Source: Clostridiales bacterium (GTDB lineage: Bacteria > Bacillota > Clostridia > Oscillospirales > Oscillospiraceae). From it: DNA of 47,011 bases. Below, one piece after another: positions 22,546 through 31,409 of the stretch. The notes beneath the pieces were generated by a model that did no database searches, was not told the DNA's origin, and saw only the letters and a list, made by a program, of their open reading frames with translations. Every line of letters begins with the position of its first letter. Position 1 is the stretch's first letter. Made by a program: the position numbers and the translations under genes. The stretch covers positions 1 through 47,011 of the forward strand of contig SFHI01000042.1 of assembly GCA_004555705.1 (NCBI GenBank), read 5' to 3'.

Positions 22546-24218
22546 ATTTCTTCCTCCATTGCCTGCTGAAGCGCCCGGGCCAGGGGCAGCATCCGCTCCG
22601 GCGTCAGCTTCTCCAGCTTCCGGTCATAGGTCAGCAGACCGTTGATCTCGTCCTCCACATCGCTGACCTGGGTGTAGATGGCAGCGCACAGGCCCTGCCC
22701 CACACAGGGGAGAATTTCCTCCCGGTAAAGGGCCTCCACCGCCTGTCCCAGGGCCTCCTGATCCGGGCAGGCCCCGTAGCCGTAGGTCTTGTCCGGGTTA
22801 AAGACGTGGTCCTCCGCCCGCCAGGTTTTGCCGCCGAACTCCGAGAGCACCAGGGGCATGCGCCCGCGTGATCGGAGCTTCACCCTCCGGAAATACACAT
22901 GGCGGCTGTCCACGTCGGATTTGTGCCCCCGGAACCAGCCGGAGGTGGTATCAATCCAGCGGGTGCCGTCCAGGGCCTTCAGCTTTTCATAGGCCTCATT
23001 GGCACAAAACTGGCCCCAGCCCTCGTTGAAAATGGTCCAGTAGAGAATGCAGGGGTGGTTCCCCAACTGCGCTGCCGTCCGCTCCATGCTCCGAAGGAAC
23101 ATCTGGCGGGTTTTGTCATCCCGGTTTATCCCTCCGTCCGGCAGCTTCTGCACCCCCAGGGTGGGCAGCGCCGTATCCCGGAAGAAGCGGTAGGGGCCGT
23201 TGTTCACCATGTCCTGGAACACCACCATGCCCAGCTTGTCGCACTGGTAGTAGAATTCCTCCGGCTCCACCTTGATGTGCTTGCGCAGGGTGTTGAAGCC
23301 CAACTTCTTCATGGCGAGAATATCATCGGCATAGCATTCCGGCGCCGCCGGGGTCAGCAGCCCGTCGGGCCAGTAGCCCTGGTCCAGCAGGCCGTGGAAG
23401 AAGTAGGGCTTCCCATTGAGGCACAGCCGGGGATATCCTCCCACCGTCTTAATTTCCAGCGTGCGCAGAGCGAAGTAGCTGGCCACCCGGTCCTCCCCGG
23501 TTTCCACGGTGAATTCGTACAGCCAGGGGTCCTCCGGGCTCCAGAACCGGGGCTTTTCCGGGGTGATGGTCACTTTCCCGTTTTCCAGCGAAAATGCTCC
23601 CAGCCCCGCCACGGTGACGGTTCCGGGCATATCCAGCCCCGTGTCGATGGTAACGGAGGCCCCCCGGTTCACGATTCTGAGCTTTTCAATATAAGTCTGC
23701 GGCACCCGCTCCATCCACACGGTCTGCCAGATGCCGGACACCGGGGTGTACCACATCCCGCCCCGTGTCATCGTTTGCTTGCCGTAGGGGAAGCTCCGGT
23801 CCCGGAGGTCGTCCCGGCAGAGAACGGTGATCTCGTTCTCCCCCTCCCGCCAGGCGTCAGTCACATCCAGGGTAAAGGCCTCATAGCCCCCTTCGTGCTC
23901 CCCGGCCAGCTTGCCGTTGATGTACACCTGTGCCTGCTGATCCACTCCACCGAAGTGCAGCAGCAGCCGCCCCCCGCCGTGGGGCAGGGTCACCTTTTTC
24001 CGATAGCGCAGTTCGCTCCCCTCGGGGAAATGCGCCCCGATGCCGGAAAGGGGTGCTTCCGGGCAGAAGGGAACCCGGATGATCCTGTCAAAGAGTTCCC
24101 CGAATTCCCACTCCCCGTTGAGATTCCACCACTGTTCCCGCCTCATCTGGGGCCGGGGATAGGCCGTCCAGGGGGTTGCGGTCAGAGCTTCCCCCCGGGG
24201 TGTCGTCAGCTTTTCCAT
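22542..24218 (-). CDS. Glycoside hydrolase family 2 enzyme
   Basis: A 558-residue cytoplasmic GH2 enzyme (beta-galactosidase / beta-glucuronidase / beta-mannosidase clan). Residues 20-180 are the sugar-binding jelly-roll (LHFGGVDQQAQVYINGKLAGEHEGGYEAF pattern), 181-255 a short Ig-like domain, 256-558 the TIM barrel. Acid/base Glu399 lies in FNEGWGQ and nucleophile Glu460 in LSEFGG. There is no signal peptide. It is shorter than LacZ and closest in size to compact GH2 proteins. It starts 4 nt after the MFS transporter stop and overlaps the next gene by 4 nt, so the three genes form one operon: import, hydrolysis, phosphoesterase. Substrate specificity cannot be read from the sequence. Confidence 0.9.
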   Translation of the reverse strand: MEKLTTPRGEALTATPWTAYPRPQMRREQWWNLNGEWEFGELFDRIIRVPFCPEAPLSGIGAHFPEGSELRYRKKVTLPHGGGRLLLHFGGVDQQAQVYINGKLAGEHEGGYEAFTLDVTDAWREGENEITVLCRDDLRDRSFPYGKQTMTRGGMWYTPVSGIWQTVWMERVPQTYIEKLRIVNRGASVTIDTGLDMPGTVTVAGLGAFSLENGKVTITPEKPRFWSPEDPWLYEFTVETGEDRVASYFALRTLEIKTVGGYPRLCLNGKPYFFHGLLDQGYWPDGLLTPAAPECYADDILAMKKLGFNTLRKHIKVEPEEFYYQCDKLGMVVFQDMVNNGPYRFFRDTALPTLGVQKLPDGGINRDDKTRQMFLRSMERTAAQLGNHPCILYWTIFNEGWGQFCANEAYEKLKALDGTRWIDTTSGWFRGHKSDVDSRHVYFRRVKLRSRGRMPLVLSEFGGKTWRAEDHVFNPDKTYGYGACPDQEALGQAVEALYREEILPCVGQGLCAAIYTQVSDVEDEINGLLTYDRKLEKLTPERMLPLARALQQAMEEEI

Positions 24219-24222
24219 GCGA

Positions 24223-25509
24223 TTACTCCTTTCTCCGCAGCAGCGGAATCAGGGCCAGCCACAGGAAAATCGCCGCCCCGAAAGCCGCCAGGAAAATATT
24301 GGCGTTGGGAATAAAGGAGGACGTTCCGTCGTCGTTGAGGATGGTGGCCGCGTTTCGCAGCACCCAGGCCCCAATGGCCGGGCCGATGATGCCGGGAATC
24401 AGCACCTGGGCGCAGATGCGCAGACCCTGGAACATTCCGGTGCGGTCCTGGGGCGTGCGGTCGCGCACCATAGCCCCCAGCATGGCCCCGCCGCCCAGGT
24501 TGCCGCACATCATCAGAAGCGACCCAATGAATACCAGCAGGGTACCCCGGCAGAAATAGAGCACCAGGTATCCCGCCATCAGCAGCGCCATAGGGGCGAT
24601 CACCGCCCGCCGGAAGCCCACCCGGTCATACACCCGTCCGTAGAAGGCCGTAAACACCGCCGCGAGAACAATGGCCGGGGCCATAATCAGCACATAGTTG
24701 TCCATCTGCAGCGACACGGTGTAGTAGAGGATCAGGTAGGGCATGAACACCTGAATGGAGATGTTGAAAGCCGCCACCGCCAGCAGCGTCCGGTACAGCA
24801 CCGGATTCTCCCGCACCGCTTTCGGCCGGAAGCCGTAGAGGATGTTGGCAAAGTAGTTCCGCTGCTCCCGCTGCCCCAGGTCCGGCTCCTCCAGCAGGAA
24901 GAGCCCCGCGATGCCGATCAGGGTAACCACCACACCGATGATGGTGAAGATGCTGTTCCAGCTTTCGCTTTTGTTCAGGTCAAAGCCCATGAAGCCCCCG
25001 AACACCACCAGCACCGCCAGCAGCGGCATCATGGAGTTGACCCCCTCGGCGGCTCCCCGGCCGCCGTCCGCGGTCATGTCCGTGAGCCAGGCGTTGAAGC
25101 AGGCGTCATTGGCGGAGGAGCCGAAGAAGGTCATAACGCAGTCCATGATGATCACGAGACTGACCCCCACCGAGGCCGCGCTGACCGCCGCCGGGAAGAG
25201 TTTTCCAATCACATCCGTCCGGATCAGGGAAAAGCTCCAGATGGTCACGCCCCACAATATGTAGCCCCCGCAGATGAAGAGCTTCCGCTTGCCGATCCGG
25301 TCGGACAGGGCCCCGATGAGCAGCGTTGTCACCGTAGCCGCCGCGGCGGAGGCCCCCACCATCAGGGAGATGGCCCCGGCGCTGGCGTGGAACATCCTGT
25401 ACACAAACACATTGAAATACATATTCTCCACCACCCAGGCCACCTGGCCCGTGAGGCTGAAGATCGTAAGCGCCAGCCAAAACCGGCTTCCCTTTCCCGT
25501 TTTCTTCAT
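24223..25509 (-). CDS. MFS transporter, probably for glycosides
   Basis: A 428-residue protein with 12 membrane helices. The N-terminal half has the MFS loop motif GALSDRIGKRKLF (about 66-78); the second half has GRVYDRVGFRRAVI, its duplicate. The start ENMYFNVFVYRMF resembles SLC45/oligosaccharide MFS proteins annotated in Firmicutes. It is the first gene of the MFS-GH2-phosphoesterase operon, so import of the GH2 substrate is likely (inference). ATG 25509 is preceded by AGGATAGGGGTG. No regulator is adjacent; the divergent glycosyltransferase is 480 bp away behind repeat A9. Confidence 0.87.
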   Translation of the reverse strand: MKKTGKGSRFWLALTIFSLTGQVAWVVENMYFNVFVYRMFHASAGAISLMVGASAAAATVTTLLIGALSDRIGKRKLFICGGYILWGVTIWSFSLIRTDVIGKLFPAAVSAASVGVSLVIIMDCVMTFFGSSANDACFNAWLTDMTADGGRGAAEGVNSMMPLLAVLVVFGGFMGFDLNKSESWNSIFTIIGVVVTLIGIAGLFLLEEPDLGQREQRNYFANILYGFRPKAVRENPVLYRTLLAVAAFNISIQVFMPYLILYYTVSLQMDNYVLIMAPAIVLAAVFTAFYGRVYDRVGFRRAVIAPMALLMAGYLVLYFCRGTLLVFIGSLLMMCGNLGGGAMLGAMVRDRTPQDRTGMFQGLRICAQVLIPGIIGPAIGAWVLRNAATILNDDGTSSFIPNANIFLAAFGAAIFLWLALIPLLRRKE

Positions 25510-25557
25510 TGCAGCACACCCCTATCCTTCCCCCAGCAGAGGGGACGTAATTACGAT

Positions 25558-25800
25558 AAAATGTTGTTTGAAAGTACGCGTTACAAATTACCTGTCATTG
25601 CGAACCAGTCCGCAGACTGGTGTGGCAATCCCCCGGTTGAAAGGAACTAGGTAACGATTACCACCATAAATCGCGGCGAACCCGTTCTTCCGGGTACTTT
25701 TCGGTACATTTCCCCTCTATCCGGGGGATTGCCACGACCAGTCTGCGGACTGGTCTCGCAATGACAGGAAACTTTGGAGCACAGCGACAAACAACAATTT
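25558..25800. repeat. Type A terminal-motif repeat (A9)
   Basis: Ends AAAATGTTGTTT (25558-25569) and AAACAACAATTT (25789-25800). Left hairpin CCAGTC-CGCA-GACTGG, right extended GACCAGTC-TGCG-GACTGGTC. It fills the divergent region between the MFS operon and the glycosyltransferase operon. Confidence 0.93.
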
Positions 25801-25829
25801 TTCTTTCTTCCAACCTAAATCTACCACAC

Positions 25830-25857
25830 CCCCCTCCCCACTGTCAAGCGGAGGGGG
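25830..25857. terminator. Terminator-like hairpin with no matching gene
   Basis: Stem CCCCCTCC / GGAGGGGG, 12-nt loop, then CTTTCC. No gene on either strand ends just before it; it could stop transcription leaving repeat A9 or be a leftover of a lost gene. Confidence 0.5.
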
Positions 25858-25988
25858 CTTTCCCAAATATTTCTTCGACACAATTCTTAAAATTTGCGGA
25901 AAATGCTATGCAAAATCCCAAATCTGTGGTATAGTATAGTGACGTTACTATGAGAAACAATACCCTAAGGGATAAACGAGGAAGCATT

Positions 25989-27089
25989 ATGAGTGATCTA
26001 TCCAACATATCTGTTGTTCTGCCCTCCCTGGACCCGGACGAGAAGCTCACCGCCGTCATTGACGGCCTGCTGGAATACGGCTTTTCCGACATCGTTCTGG
26101 TCAACGACGGCAGCAAACCCGAAAATCTCCACTATTTCGAGGACGCGGCCCGGCTGCACCCGGAAATCCATCTGCTGACCCACGAACATAACCGGGGCAA
26201 GGGCGCCGCGCTGAAAACCGCCTTCACCTACGTTCTGGCGAACCGTCCGGACTCTCTGGGCGTGGTCACCGTGGACGGGGACAACCAGCACCACCCGGCG
26301 GACACCCGGGCCTGCACCGAGGCCATGCTGGCGTCAAACCATGTTGTACTGGGCTGCCGGGACTTTACCCTGCCGGATGTGCCCTCCCGGAGCCGGTTCG
26401 GCAACCACACCACCTCCCTGGTGTTCAAAATCTTCTGCGGCATGACCATTTCCGACACCCAGACGGGCCTCAGGGCCATCCCCAGGAAGTACCTGCCCCT
26501 TCTCGCGGAGGTCTACGGCGACCGGTTCGAATACGAAACCAATATGCTCCTGGCCTTCAAGAATTTTGGGCTCCCCTTCGACGAGGTGAAAATCCGCACC
26601 GTGTACATTGAGGAGAACAAAAGCTCCCATTTCCGGGTGATTGCCGACTCCTGGCGGATTTACAAGCTGATCCTTGCCCATTTCTTCCGCTATACCGCCA
26701 GCTCCCTGGTGAGCTTCCTGGCGGATTCCGGCATGGTGTACCTGCTGTCCAAGTGCCTCGGCGGCATTCTGGCGGACCCGGCCCTCAGCGCCGTGGCCAC
26801 CGTGGGCGCCCGGGCGGTTTCCTCCCTGCTGAACTTCTTCATGAACAAGAAGCTGGTGTTCCAGGCGAAGGTCGGCACCGGCAAAGCCATGCTCCGCTAC
26901 TATGCCCTGGCCATCCCCCAGCTTCTGGTGCAGTGGCTCTTAAACCAGGGAATCTACTCCCTGTTCGGCGTTGCCGAAAGCCAGGCGGGTCTGCGGACCC
27001 TGATCCACATTCTGGTGATGACCGTGCTCTTCATCGTCAGCTTTACCATCCAGCAGCGGTGGGTTTTCGCGCCGCAGAAATCCGAGTAA
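25989..27089 (+). CDS. Glycosyltransferase family 2 fused to GtrA membrane domain
   Basis: A 366-residue protein. Residues 5-230 are a GT2 domain of the dolichyl/undecaprenyl-phosphate sugar type: SVVLPSLDPDEKL, DIVLVNDGS (33-41), the metal-binding VDGDNQHHP (about 94-102), and GLRAIPRKYL. Residues 235-360 carry four membrane helices of a GtrA-like domain (SLVSFLADSGMVYLL, LLNFFMNKKLVF, SFTIQQRWVF). Such fusions make a lipid-linked sugar and help flip it for glycan decoration. ATG 25989 follows ACGAGGA; the in-frame ATG 25950 lacks a good site. It starts a three-gene operon; the next start is 12 nt after its stop. Confidence 0.9.
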   Translation: MSDLSNISVVLPSLDPDEKLTAVIDGLLEYGFSDIVLVNDGSKPENLHYFEDAARLHPEIHLLTHEHNRGKGAALKTAFTYVLANRPDSLGVVTVDGDNQHHPADTRACTEAMLASNHVVLGCRDFTLPDVPSRSRFGNHTTSLVFKIFCGMTISDTQTGLRAIPRKYLPLLAEVYGDRFEYETNMLLAFKNFGLPFDEVKIRTVYIEENKSSHFRVIADSWRIYKLILAHFFRYTASSLVSFLADSGMVYLLSKCLGGILADPALSAVATVGARAVSSLLNFFMNKKLVFQAKVGTGKAMLRYYALAIPQLLVQWLLNQGIYSLFGVAESQAGLRTLIHILVMTVLFIVSFTIQQRWVFAPQKSE

Positions 27090-27101
27090 GAGGTAGCTTC
27101 T

Positions 27102-28256
27102 ATGAATGAAACTTATCGCAGCGGCTCCCGCTTCCAGGAGCCCCGGCAGAGCGCCCCCGCGCCGAAGAAAAAGAAGAGAAGCGGCCTGCTGGGCCGGATC
27201 ATCCGCAGGTTCTTCCTGCTGCTCTTCACGGTGATCGTCCTGGCCGTGGCCGCCCTGTGTCTGGTGCTGAACCTGGTGTTCAACGGCCCCTCCCCCGCCG
27301 CGCGGAAAATTCTGACCATGTCCCTGACCGAGGCCAGCGCCACCAAGTGGGTGCCGGGCCTGTTCCTGGACGAGGAGACCGTGGCCGAAATTCGCAGGAA
27401 TGTGGACGCGGAGCTGCCCGACGAGGTGACGGACACCTCCCAGGTGGTGATTCAGACCGGCTCCCTCAGCGGTAACAGTGACGAGTGGGCGGACTACCCC
27501 GACGGCATCTACGTGGAGGACATCCAGGGCAAAACCTACAACGCCCACATCATGATCATCCGGGACCCCTCCCAGGTGTACATGGCCACCTCCACCAGCG
27601 GCAATTTCTCCCGGAATGTTCCCGGCAAGCGGATCACCGAGGTCATTGAGACCGAGGGGGCCATTGCCGCCGTCAACGCCGGCGCCTTCTTCGACAACGG
27701 CACCGCCGGTCCCGAGGTGGGCAGCACCCCCGAGGGTCTGGTCATCGCCGGGGGCCAGGTGCGCTGGAACTCCGGCAAGGCCCCGGAGGAGGGCTTCGTG
27801 GGCTTTAACGAGGACAACATCATGGTGGTGGCCAAGACCATGACCGCCGAGAAGGCCATGGAGCTGAAAATCCGGGACGGCTGCTGCTTCGGCCCGGTGC
27901 TGATTATGAACGGCGAGGTGAGCATGGAGGCCTACAACTCCGCCTCCGGCTACAACCCCCGGACCGCCCTGGGCCAGCGGGCCGACGGCGCGGTGATTTT
28001 CCTGTGCATCGACGGCCGCCAGGCCGGCTCCCTGGGCGGCACCTATGCCGATATCATCGACATCATGCTGGAGTACGGCGCGGTCAATGCCTGCAACATG
28101 GACGGCGGCTCCTCCTCCGTCATGCTCTACCGGGATACCTACGGCCGCTACGGCGATGCAGGCCAGGTTCGGATGATGAACACCTATTCCGTCATCCAGG
28201 CCGAGCCCAGAAAAATGCCGAACTTCTGGATGGTTCGGCCCGCAAGTGAGGGCTAA
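27102..28256 (+). CDS. Membrane-anchored phosphodiester glycosidase (NAGPA) domain protein
   Basis: A 384-residue protein. A basic cytoplasmic tail (KKKKR at 22-26) precedes one membrane helix (about 36-60); the rest is outside. Residues about 150-375 match the phosphodiester glycosidase domain of NAGPA/YomE-type proteins: AAVNAGAFFDNG, GLVIAGGQVRWNSG, GYNPRTALGQRADGAVIFLCIDGRQ and the signature NMDGGSSSVMLY. The human relative uncovers mannose-6-phosphate by removing GlcNAc from a phosphodiester; bacterial members are linked to wall or exopolysaccharide metabolism. It follows the GT2-GtrA gene by 12 nt, which supports a role in decorating or trimming a surface glycan (inference). Confidence 0.9.
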   Translation: MNETYRSGSRFQEPRQSAPAPKKKKRSGLLGRIIRRFFLLLFTVIVLAVAALCLVLNLVFNGPSPAARKILTMSLTEASATKWVPGLFLDEETVAEIRRNVDAELPDEVTDTSQVVIQTGSLSGNSDEWADYPDGIYVEDIQGKTYNAHIMIIRDPSQVYMATSTSGNFSRNVPGKRITEVIETEGAIAAVNAGAFFDNGTAGPEVGSTPEGLVIAGGQVRWNSGKAPEEGFVGFNEDNIMVVAKTMTAEKAMELKIRDGCCFGPVLIMNGEVSMEAYNSASGYNPRTALGQRADGAVIFLCIDGRQAGSLGGTYADIIDIMLEYGAVNACNMDGGSSSVMLYRDTYGRYGDAGQVRMMNTYSVIQAEPRKMPNFWMVRPASEG

Positions 28257-28260
28257 GCGT

Positions 28261-29850
28261 ATGTACCAGGGAAAATTTAATTCCAAGAACAAGGGCGGCA
28301 GCTCCGATATTTATGAGATCATTGCCCAGCGCAATTCCACGCCCGCCCCCCGTCCCGCCGCCGAGCGGGACATCATCGGCCAGCGTCCGAAAACCAACCG
28401 CCAGGCAGCCCCTGCCCGGGAACCCGTTCCGGCCCAGGCTCCCGCGAGGCAGCAGCGCCGGGCGCCCCAGCCCCCCGCCGCAGTCCAGGAGGAGCCCCGC
28501 CGCAGAGGTCCCCGGCTTGGCGGTGTGATTTTCTACACCCTGTATTTCCTGTTCATTTTCGTGTTCTTCGTGGCCACCTATATAGGGCTCAACTGGCTCC
28601 GGGACTGGCTGACGGATTATGAGGCGGCCCAGCCCACCACCAAATGCCAGGAGGTATTCGACACCCTGTTCCGCAGCCCCGACTGGGGCGCGCTGTACGA
28701 TGCCGCGGGCATCGAGGACACCGCCTACGAGGGCAAGGAAGAGTATGTTGCCTACATGGAGAACAAAGCCCAGGGCAGGGAAATGAGCTACATGGAAACC
28801 TCCGCGGGCCTCTCCGGCAACAAGAAGTATATCGTCAAGCTGGGGGACGAAAAGGTAGCTACCTTCACCCTGGAGGGCGAGAGCGGCGCTGTCACCGATC
28901 TTCCCAACTGGCAGCTGGGGGACATTGAGCTGTTCTTCCAGCGGCAGGAGAGCTTCCGGATTGAGAAGATGGACGGCCACACGGCCTATGTCAACGGCGT
29001 GGCCCTGGACGACAGCTTCACCATCCAGACCGCCACCACCATCGCCGAGAAGTACCTGCCCATGGGCACCACCGGCATCCGCACCTGCGTCCAGGAGATC
29101 ACGGGCCTCATGGCTGTGCCCGCGGTCACCGTGAAGGACGAGGCCGGCAGCGAGATGGACGTAAGCTTTGACGAGGAGACCGCCACCTTTACCGAGCAGA
29201 CCGTGGCCAACACCATTGGCGAGGACGAGAAGAACGTGGCCCTCAACGCGGTGAAAACCTACGCCCTCTTCATGATCGAGAAGGCCAGCTCCCGGGACGT
29301 GGCCAAGTACTTTGACTCCAGCTCCTCCATCTACAATACCATTGTCAAGAGCGAGATCTGGTGGACCCAGAAGAACAACGGTGCGGAATTCTCCGATGAG
29401 AAAATCAGCGGCTACTGCCGGTATACGGACGAGCTGTTCTCCGTTCGGGTGGGCATGAATCTGGACGTTACCCGTACGGACGGCACCATCAAGCAGTTCC
29501 CCGTGAATACCACCCTGTTTTTTAAGAAGCAGGGCAGCTCCTGGATCGCCTACGACATGACCAACGAGGACGTGACCAAACCCGTGGGCGAGGTGCGCCT
29601 GACCTTCAAAAACGGCGAGGAGGTTCTGACCACCGGCTTCGTGGCCAATGACGCCTCCTCCCTCACCACCCCCATCATTTCCGCCCCCGAGGGCAAGAAA
29701 TTTGCCGGCTGGGTCCGGGAGAGCTATGACGAGAAGGGCGTCAAGACCCTCACCATCATGTTCGTCCCCGACGAAAGCGGCAACGTGACCCTGTCCGCCG
29801 GCAGTATCCTGGAGCCCATGACCCTCTACGCCCTGTTTGAGGATATCTAA
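28261..29850 (+). CDS. Membrane protein of unknown function with large ectodomain
   Basis: A 529-residue protein. Residues 1-85 are a low-complexity Pro/Arg/Ala-rich cytoplasmic region, about 88-112 a single membrane helix (FYTLYFLFIFVFFVATYIGL), and 120-450 an extracytoplasmic region I cannot assign. The last 80 residues resemble an InlB/Listeria-Bacteroides type repeat (APEGKKFAGWVRE, ending TLYALFEDI). ATG 28261 follows GTGAGGG; GTG 28246 in frame is possible. It starts 4 nt after the phosphodiester glycosidase stop, so it belongs to the same operon and probably the same surface-glycan process. No catalytic motif recognised. Confidence 0.85.
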   Translation: MYQGKFNSKNKGGSSDIYEIIAQRNSTPAPRPAAERDIIGQRPKTNRQAAPAREPVPAQAPARQQRRAPQPPAAVQEEPRRRGPRLGGVIFYTLYFLFIFVFFVATYIGLNWLRDWLTDYEAAQPTTKCQEVFDTLFRSPDWGALYDAAGIEDTAYEGKEEYVAYMENKAQGREMSYMETSAGLSGNKKYIVKLGDEKVATFTLEGESGAVTDLPNWQLGDIELFFQRQESFRIEKMDGHTAYVNGVALDDSFTIQTATTIAEKYLPMGTTGIRTCVQEITGLMAVPAVTVKDEAGSEMDVSFDEETATFTEQTVANTIGEDEKNVALNAVKTYALFMIEKASSRDVAKYFDSSSSIYNTIVKSEIWWTQKNNGAEFSDEKISGYCRYTDELFSVRVGMNLDVTRTDGTIKQFPVNTTLFFKKQGSSWIAYDMTNEDVTKPVGEVRLTFKNGEEVLTTGFVANDASSLTTPIISAPEGKKFAGWVRESYDEKGVKTLTIMFVPDESGNVTLSAGSILEPMTLYALFEDI

Positions 29851-29878
29851 CCCCACAGAGCCACCCCGGCAGGAAGAC

Positions 29879-30116
29879 AAATTGGTATTTGTAAGTGTGC
29901 GTTCCAAATTATCTGTCATTGCGAACCAGTCCGCAGACTGGTGTGGCAATCCCCCGGTTGAATGGAACCAAGTAACGATTACCACCAAAAATCGAAACAA
30001 ATTCCATTCTTCAGGGCACTTTTCGATATATTTCCTCTCTAACCGGGGGATTGCCACACCAGCGTGCGCGCTGGTTCGCAATGACAGCGTTTTTTCGGCG
30101 CGGCAAACACCAATTT
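29879..30116. repeat. Type A terminal-motif repeat (A10)
   Basis: Ends AAATTGGTATTT (29879-29890) and AAACACCAATTT (30105-30116). Left hairpin CCAGTC-CGCA-GACTGG, right CCAGCG-TGCG-CGCTGG. It lies 28 bp after the upstream stop and ends 51 bp before the PAP2 start. Confidence 0.93.
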
Positions 30117-30167
30117 CTCCGCCAGCCGAGTCAACCCTACATTCGCATCACCGAAAGGAGCCAAATC

Positions 30168-30770
30168 ATGGAAGCGATTATGACTTTCTTCGCGGTCAAT
30201 TTTGACCTTCCCATTCTGGAATGGATCCAGGCGCATATGCAGTGCGGGTTTCTGGACTTCATCATGCCCATCATCACCCTGTTCGGCGAGGGCGGCATCT
30301 TCTGGATTGCCTGGGCCGTGGTGCTGCTGTTCATCCCCAAGTACCGCAAAGTCGGCTGGTCCATGGGCGTAGCCCTGATTCTGGGCGTTCTGGTGTGCAA
30401 CGTCACCCTGAAGCCCCTGATTGCCCGTCCCCGGCCCTATGACTTTCAGCTGGCCCAGTTCGGCAAAGAGATCAAGCTGCTCATTGACGCCCAGCATGAC
30501 TTCTCCTTCCCCTCCGGCCATACCATCGCCTGCTTTGAGGCCTCGGTGGTTCTGCTGATCCATGACAAGCGCATGGGCATCCCGGCTTTTATCCTGGCCA
30601 TTCTGGTATCCTTTTCCCGGCTGTACCTCTATGTCCACTACCCCACCGACGTGATTTTCTCCGTGTTCGCGGGCATCGGCTTCGCCTTCCTGGGCACCTT
30701 TATCGTCCGCAAAGTCTACGACCATCTCCCCGCCCCCAAGTCCAAAGGCGGCAAGTACCTGGCGAAATAA
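30168..30770 (+). CDS. PAP2-family membrane phosphatase
   Basis: A 200-residue phosphatase with about six membrane helices. All three PAP2 motifs are present: KPLIARPRP (K-x6-RP), FPSGHT with the catalytic-pocket His, and SRLYLYVHYPTD (SR-x5-H-x3-D). Members remove phosphate from lipid phosphates, for example undecaprenyl pyrophosphate (BcrC type) or phosphatidic acid, at the outer face of the membrane. GAAAGGAG is 8 nt before ATG. It lies alone between repeats A10 and D1. Undecaprenyl pyrophosphate recycling is the most common role for single PAP2 genes of this size but is not proven here. Confidence 0.92.
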   Translation: MEAIMTFFAVNFDLPILEWIQAHMQCGFLDFIMPIITLFGEGGIFWIAWAVVLLFIPKYRKVGWSMGVALILGVLVCNVTLKPLIARPRPYDFQLAQFGKEIKLLIDAQHDFSFPSGHTIACFEASVVLLIHDKRMGIPAFILAILVSFSRLYLYVHYPTDVIFSVFAGIGFAFLGTFIVRKVYDHLPAPKSKGGKYLAK

Positions 30771-30779
30771 CAATCCGAT

Positions 30780-30924
30780 AAATTGGTGTTTGACGATTTC
30801 GTACGCACTGCGTTCTTACTGTAGGGGAGCCATTCATGGCTCCCGGAACGCAGTACGTTTTCGCCGAAACGCTGGGGATATCGGAACATTTCACCGCCGG
30901 GAGCCATGAATGGCACACCAATTT
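30780..30924. repeat. Type D terminal-motif repeat, right arm shortened (D1)
   Basis: Ends AAATTGGTGTTT (30780-30791) and CACACCAATTT (30914-30924). Hairpins GGGAGCCAT-TC-ATGGCTCCC on the left and GGGAGCCATGAATGG on the right, the latter cut short so the terminal motif follows directly. It starts 10 nt after the PAP2 stop. Confidence 0.9.
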
Positions 30925-31039
30925 GTCGCTCTGCCGCGCATTTCCAATCGCTGCGGCAGATTTGTGTAACATTGTCACGGACCCCATGATTAAAACCGGT
31001 TATACTAAGGACACATTTCAAGCAAAGGAGGACAATACC

Positions 31040-31345
31040 ATGTCAGTCATTACGATTACAAAGGATAATTTCGAGCAGGAGGTCCTCTCCTCCGACAAGC
31101 CCGTGCTGCTGGACTTCTGGGCCAGCTGGTGCGGCCCCTGCCGGATGGTCTCCCCCATTGTGGACGAAATCGCCGAGGAGCGCTCCGACATTAAGGTGGG
31201 CAAAATCAACGTAGACGAACAATCCGAGCTGGCCGCCAGATTCCGGGTCATGAGCATCCCCACCCTGGTGGTGATGAACCGCGGTGAAATCGTCAACCAG
31301 TCCATCGGCGCCCGCCCCAAAGCACAGATTCTCGCCATGCTCTGA
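31040..31345 (+). CDS. trxA: Thioredoxin
   Basis: A 101-residue thioredoxin of standard length. The redox site WCGPC is at 30-34, preceded by LLDFWAS; the cis-proline follows in MSIPTLVV (Pro at about 74), and GARPKAQI closes the fold. It reduces protein disulfides in the cytoplasm, recycled by thioredoxin reductase (not in this window). AAAGGAGG precedes ATG 31040 by 10 nt. A TATACT box at 31001-31006 may be the -10; a good -35 was not found at normal spacing. Monocistronic with its own terminator. Confidence 0.95.
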   Translation: MSVITITKDNFEQEVLSSDKPVLLDFWASWCGPCRMVSPIVDEIAEERSDIKVGKINVDEQSELAARFRVMSIPTLVVMNRGEIVNQSIGARPKAQILAML

Positions 31346-31355
31346 ACAGTCCCAA

Positions 31356-31390
31356 ACCGCCCCCTCGAATCCGAGGGGGCGGTGCTTTTT
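31356..31390 (+). terminator. Terminator of trxA
   Basis: 12-bp perfect stem ACCGCCCCCTCG / CGAGGGGGCGGT, loop AATC, followed by GCTTTTTT. Confidence 0.95.
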
Positions 31391-31409
31391 TACAATATCA
31401 CAGAGCGAC

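Noticed and set aside
28192..30081. 629-codon minus-strand frame opposite the unknown membrane protein
   Set aside because: Runs through a type A repeat and is composed of antisense Gly/His/Val-rich sequence; no start signal.
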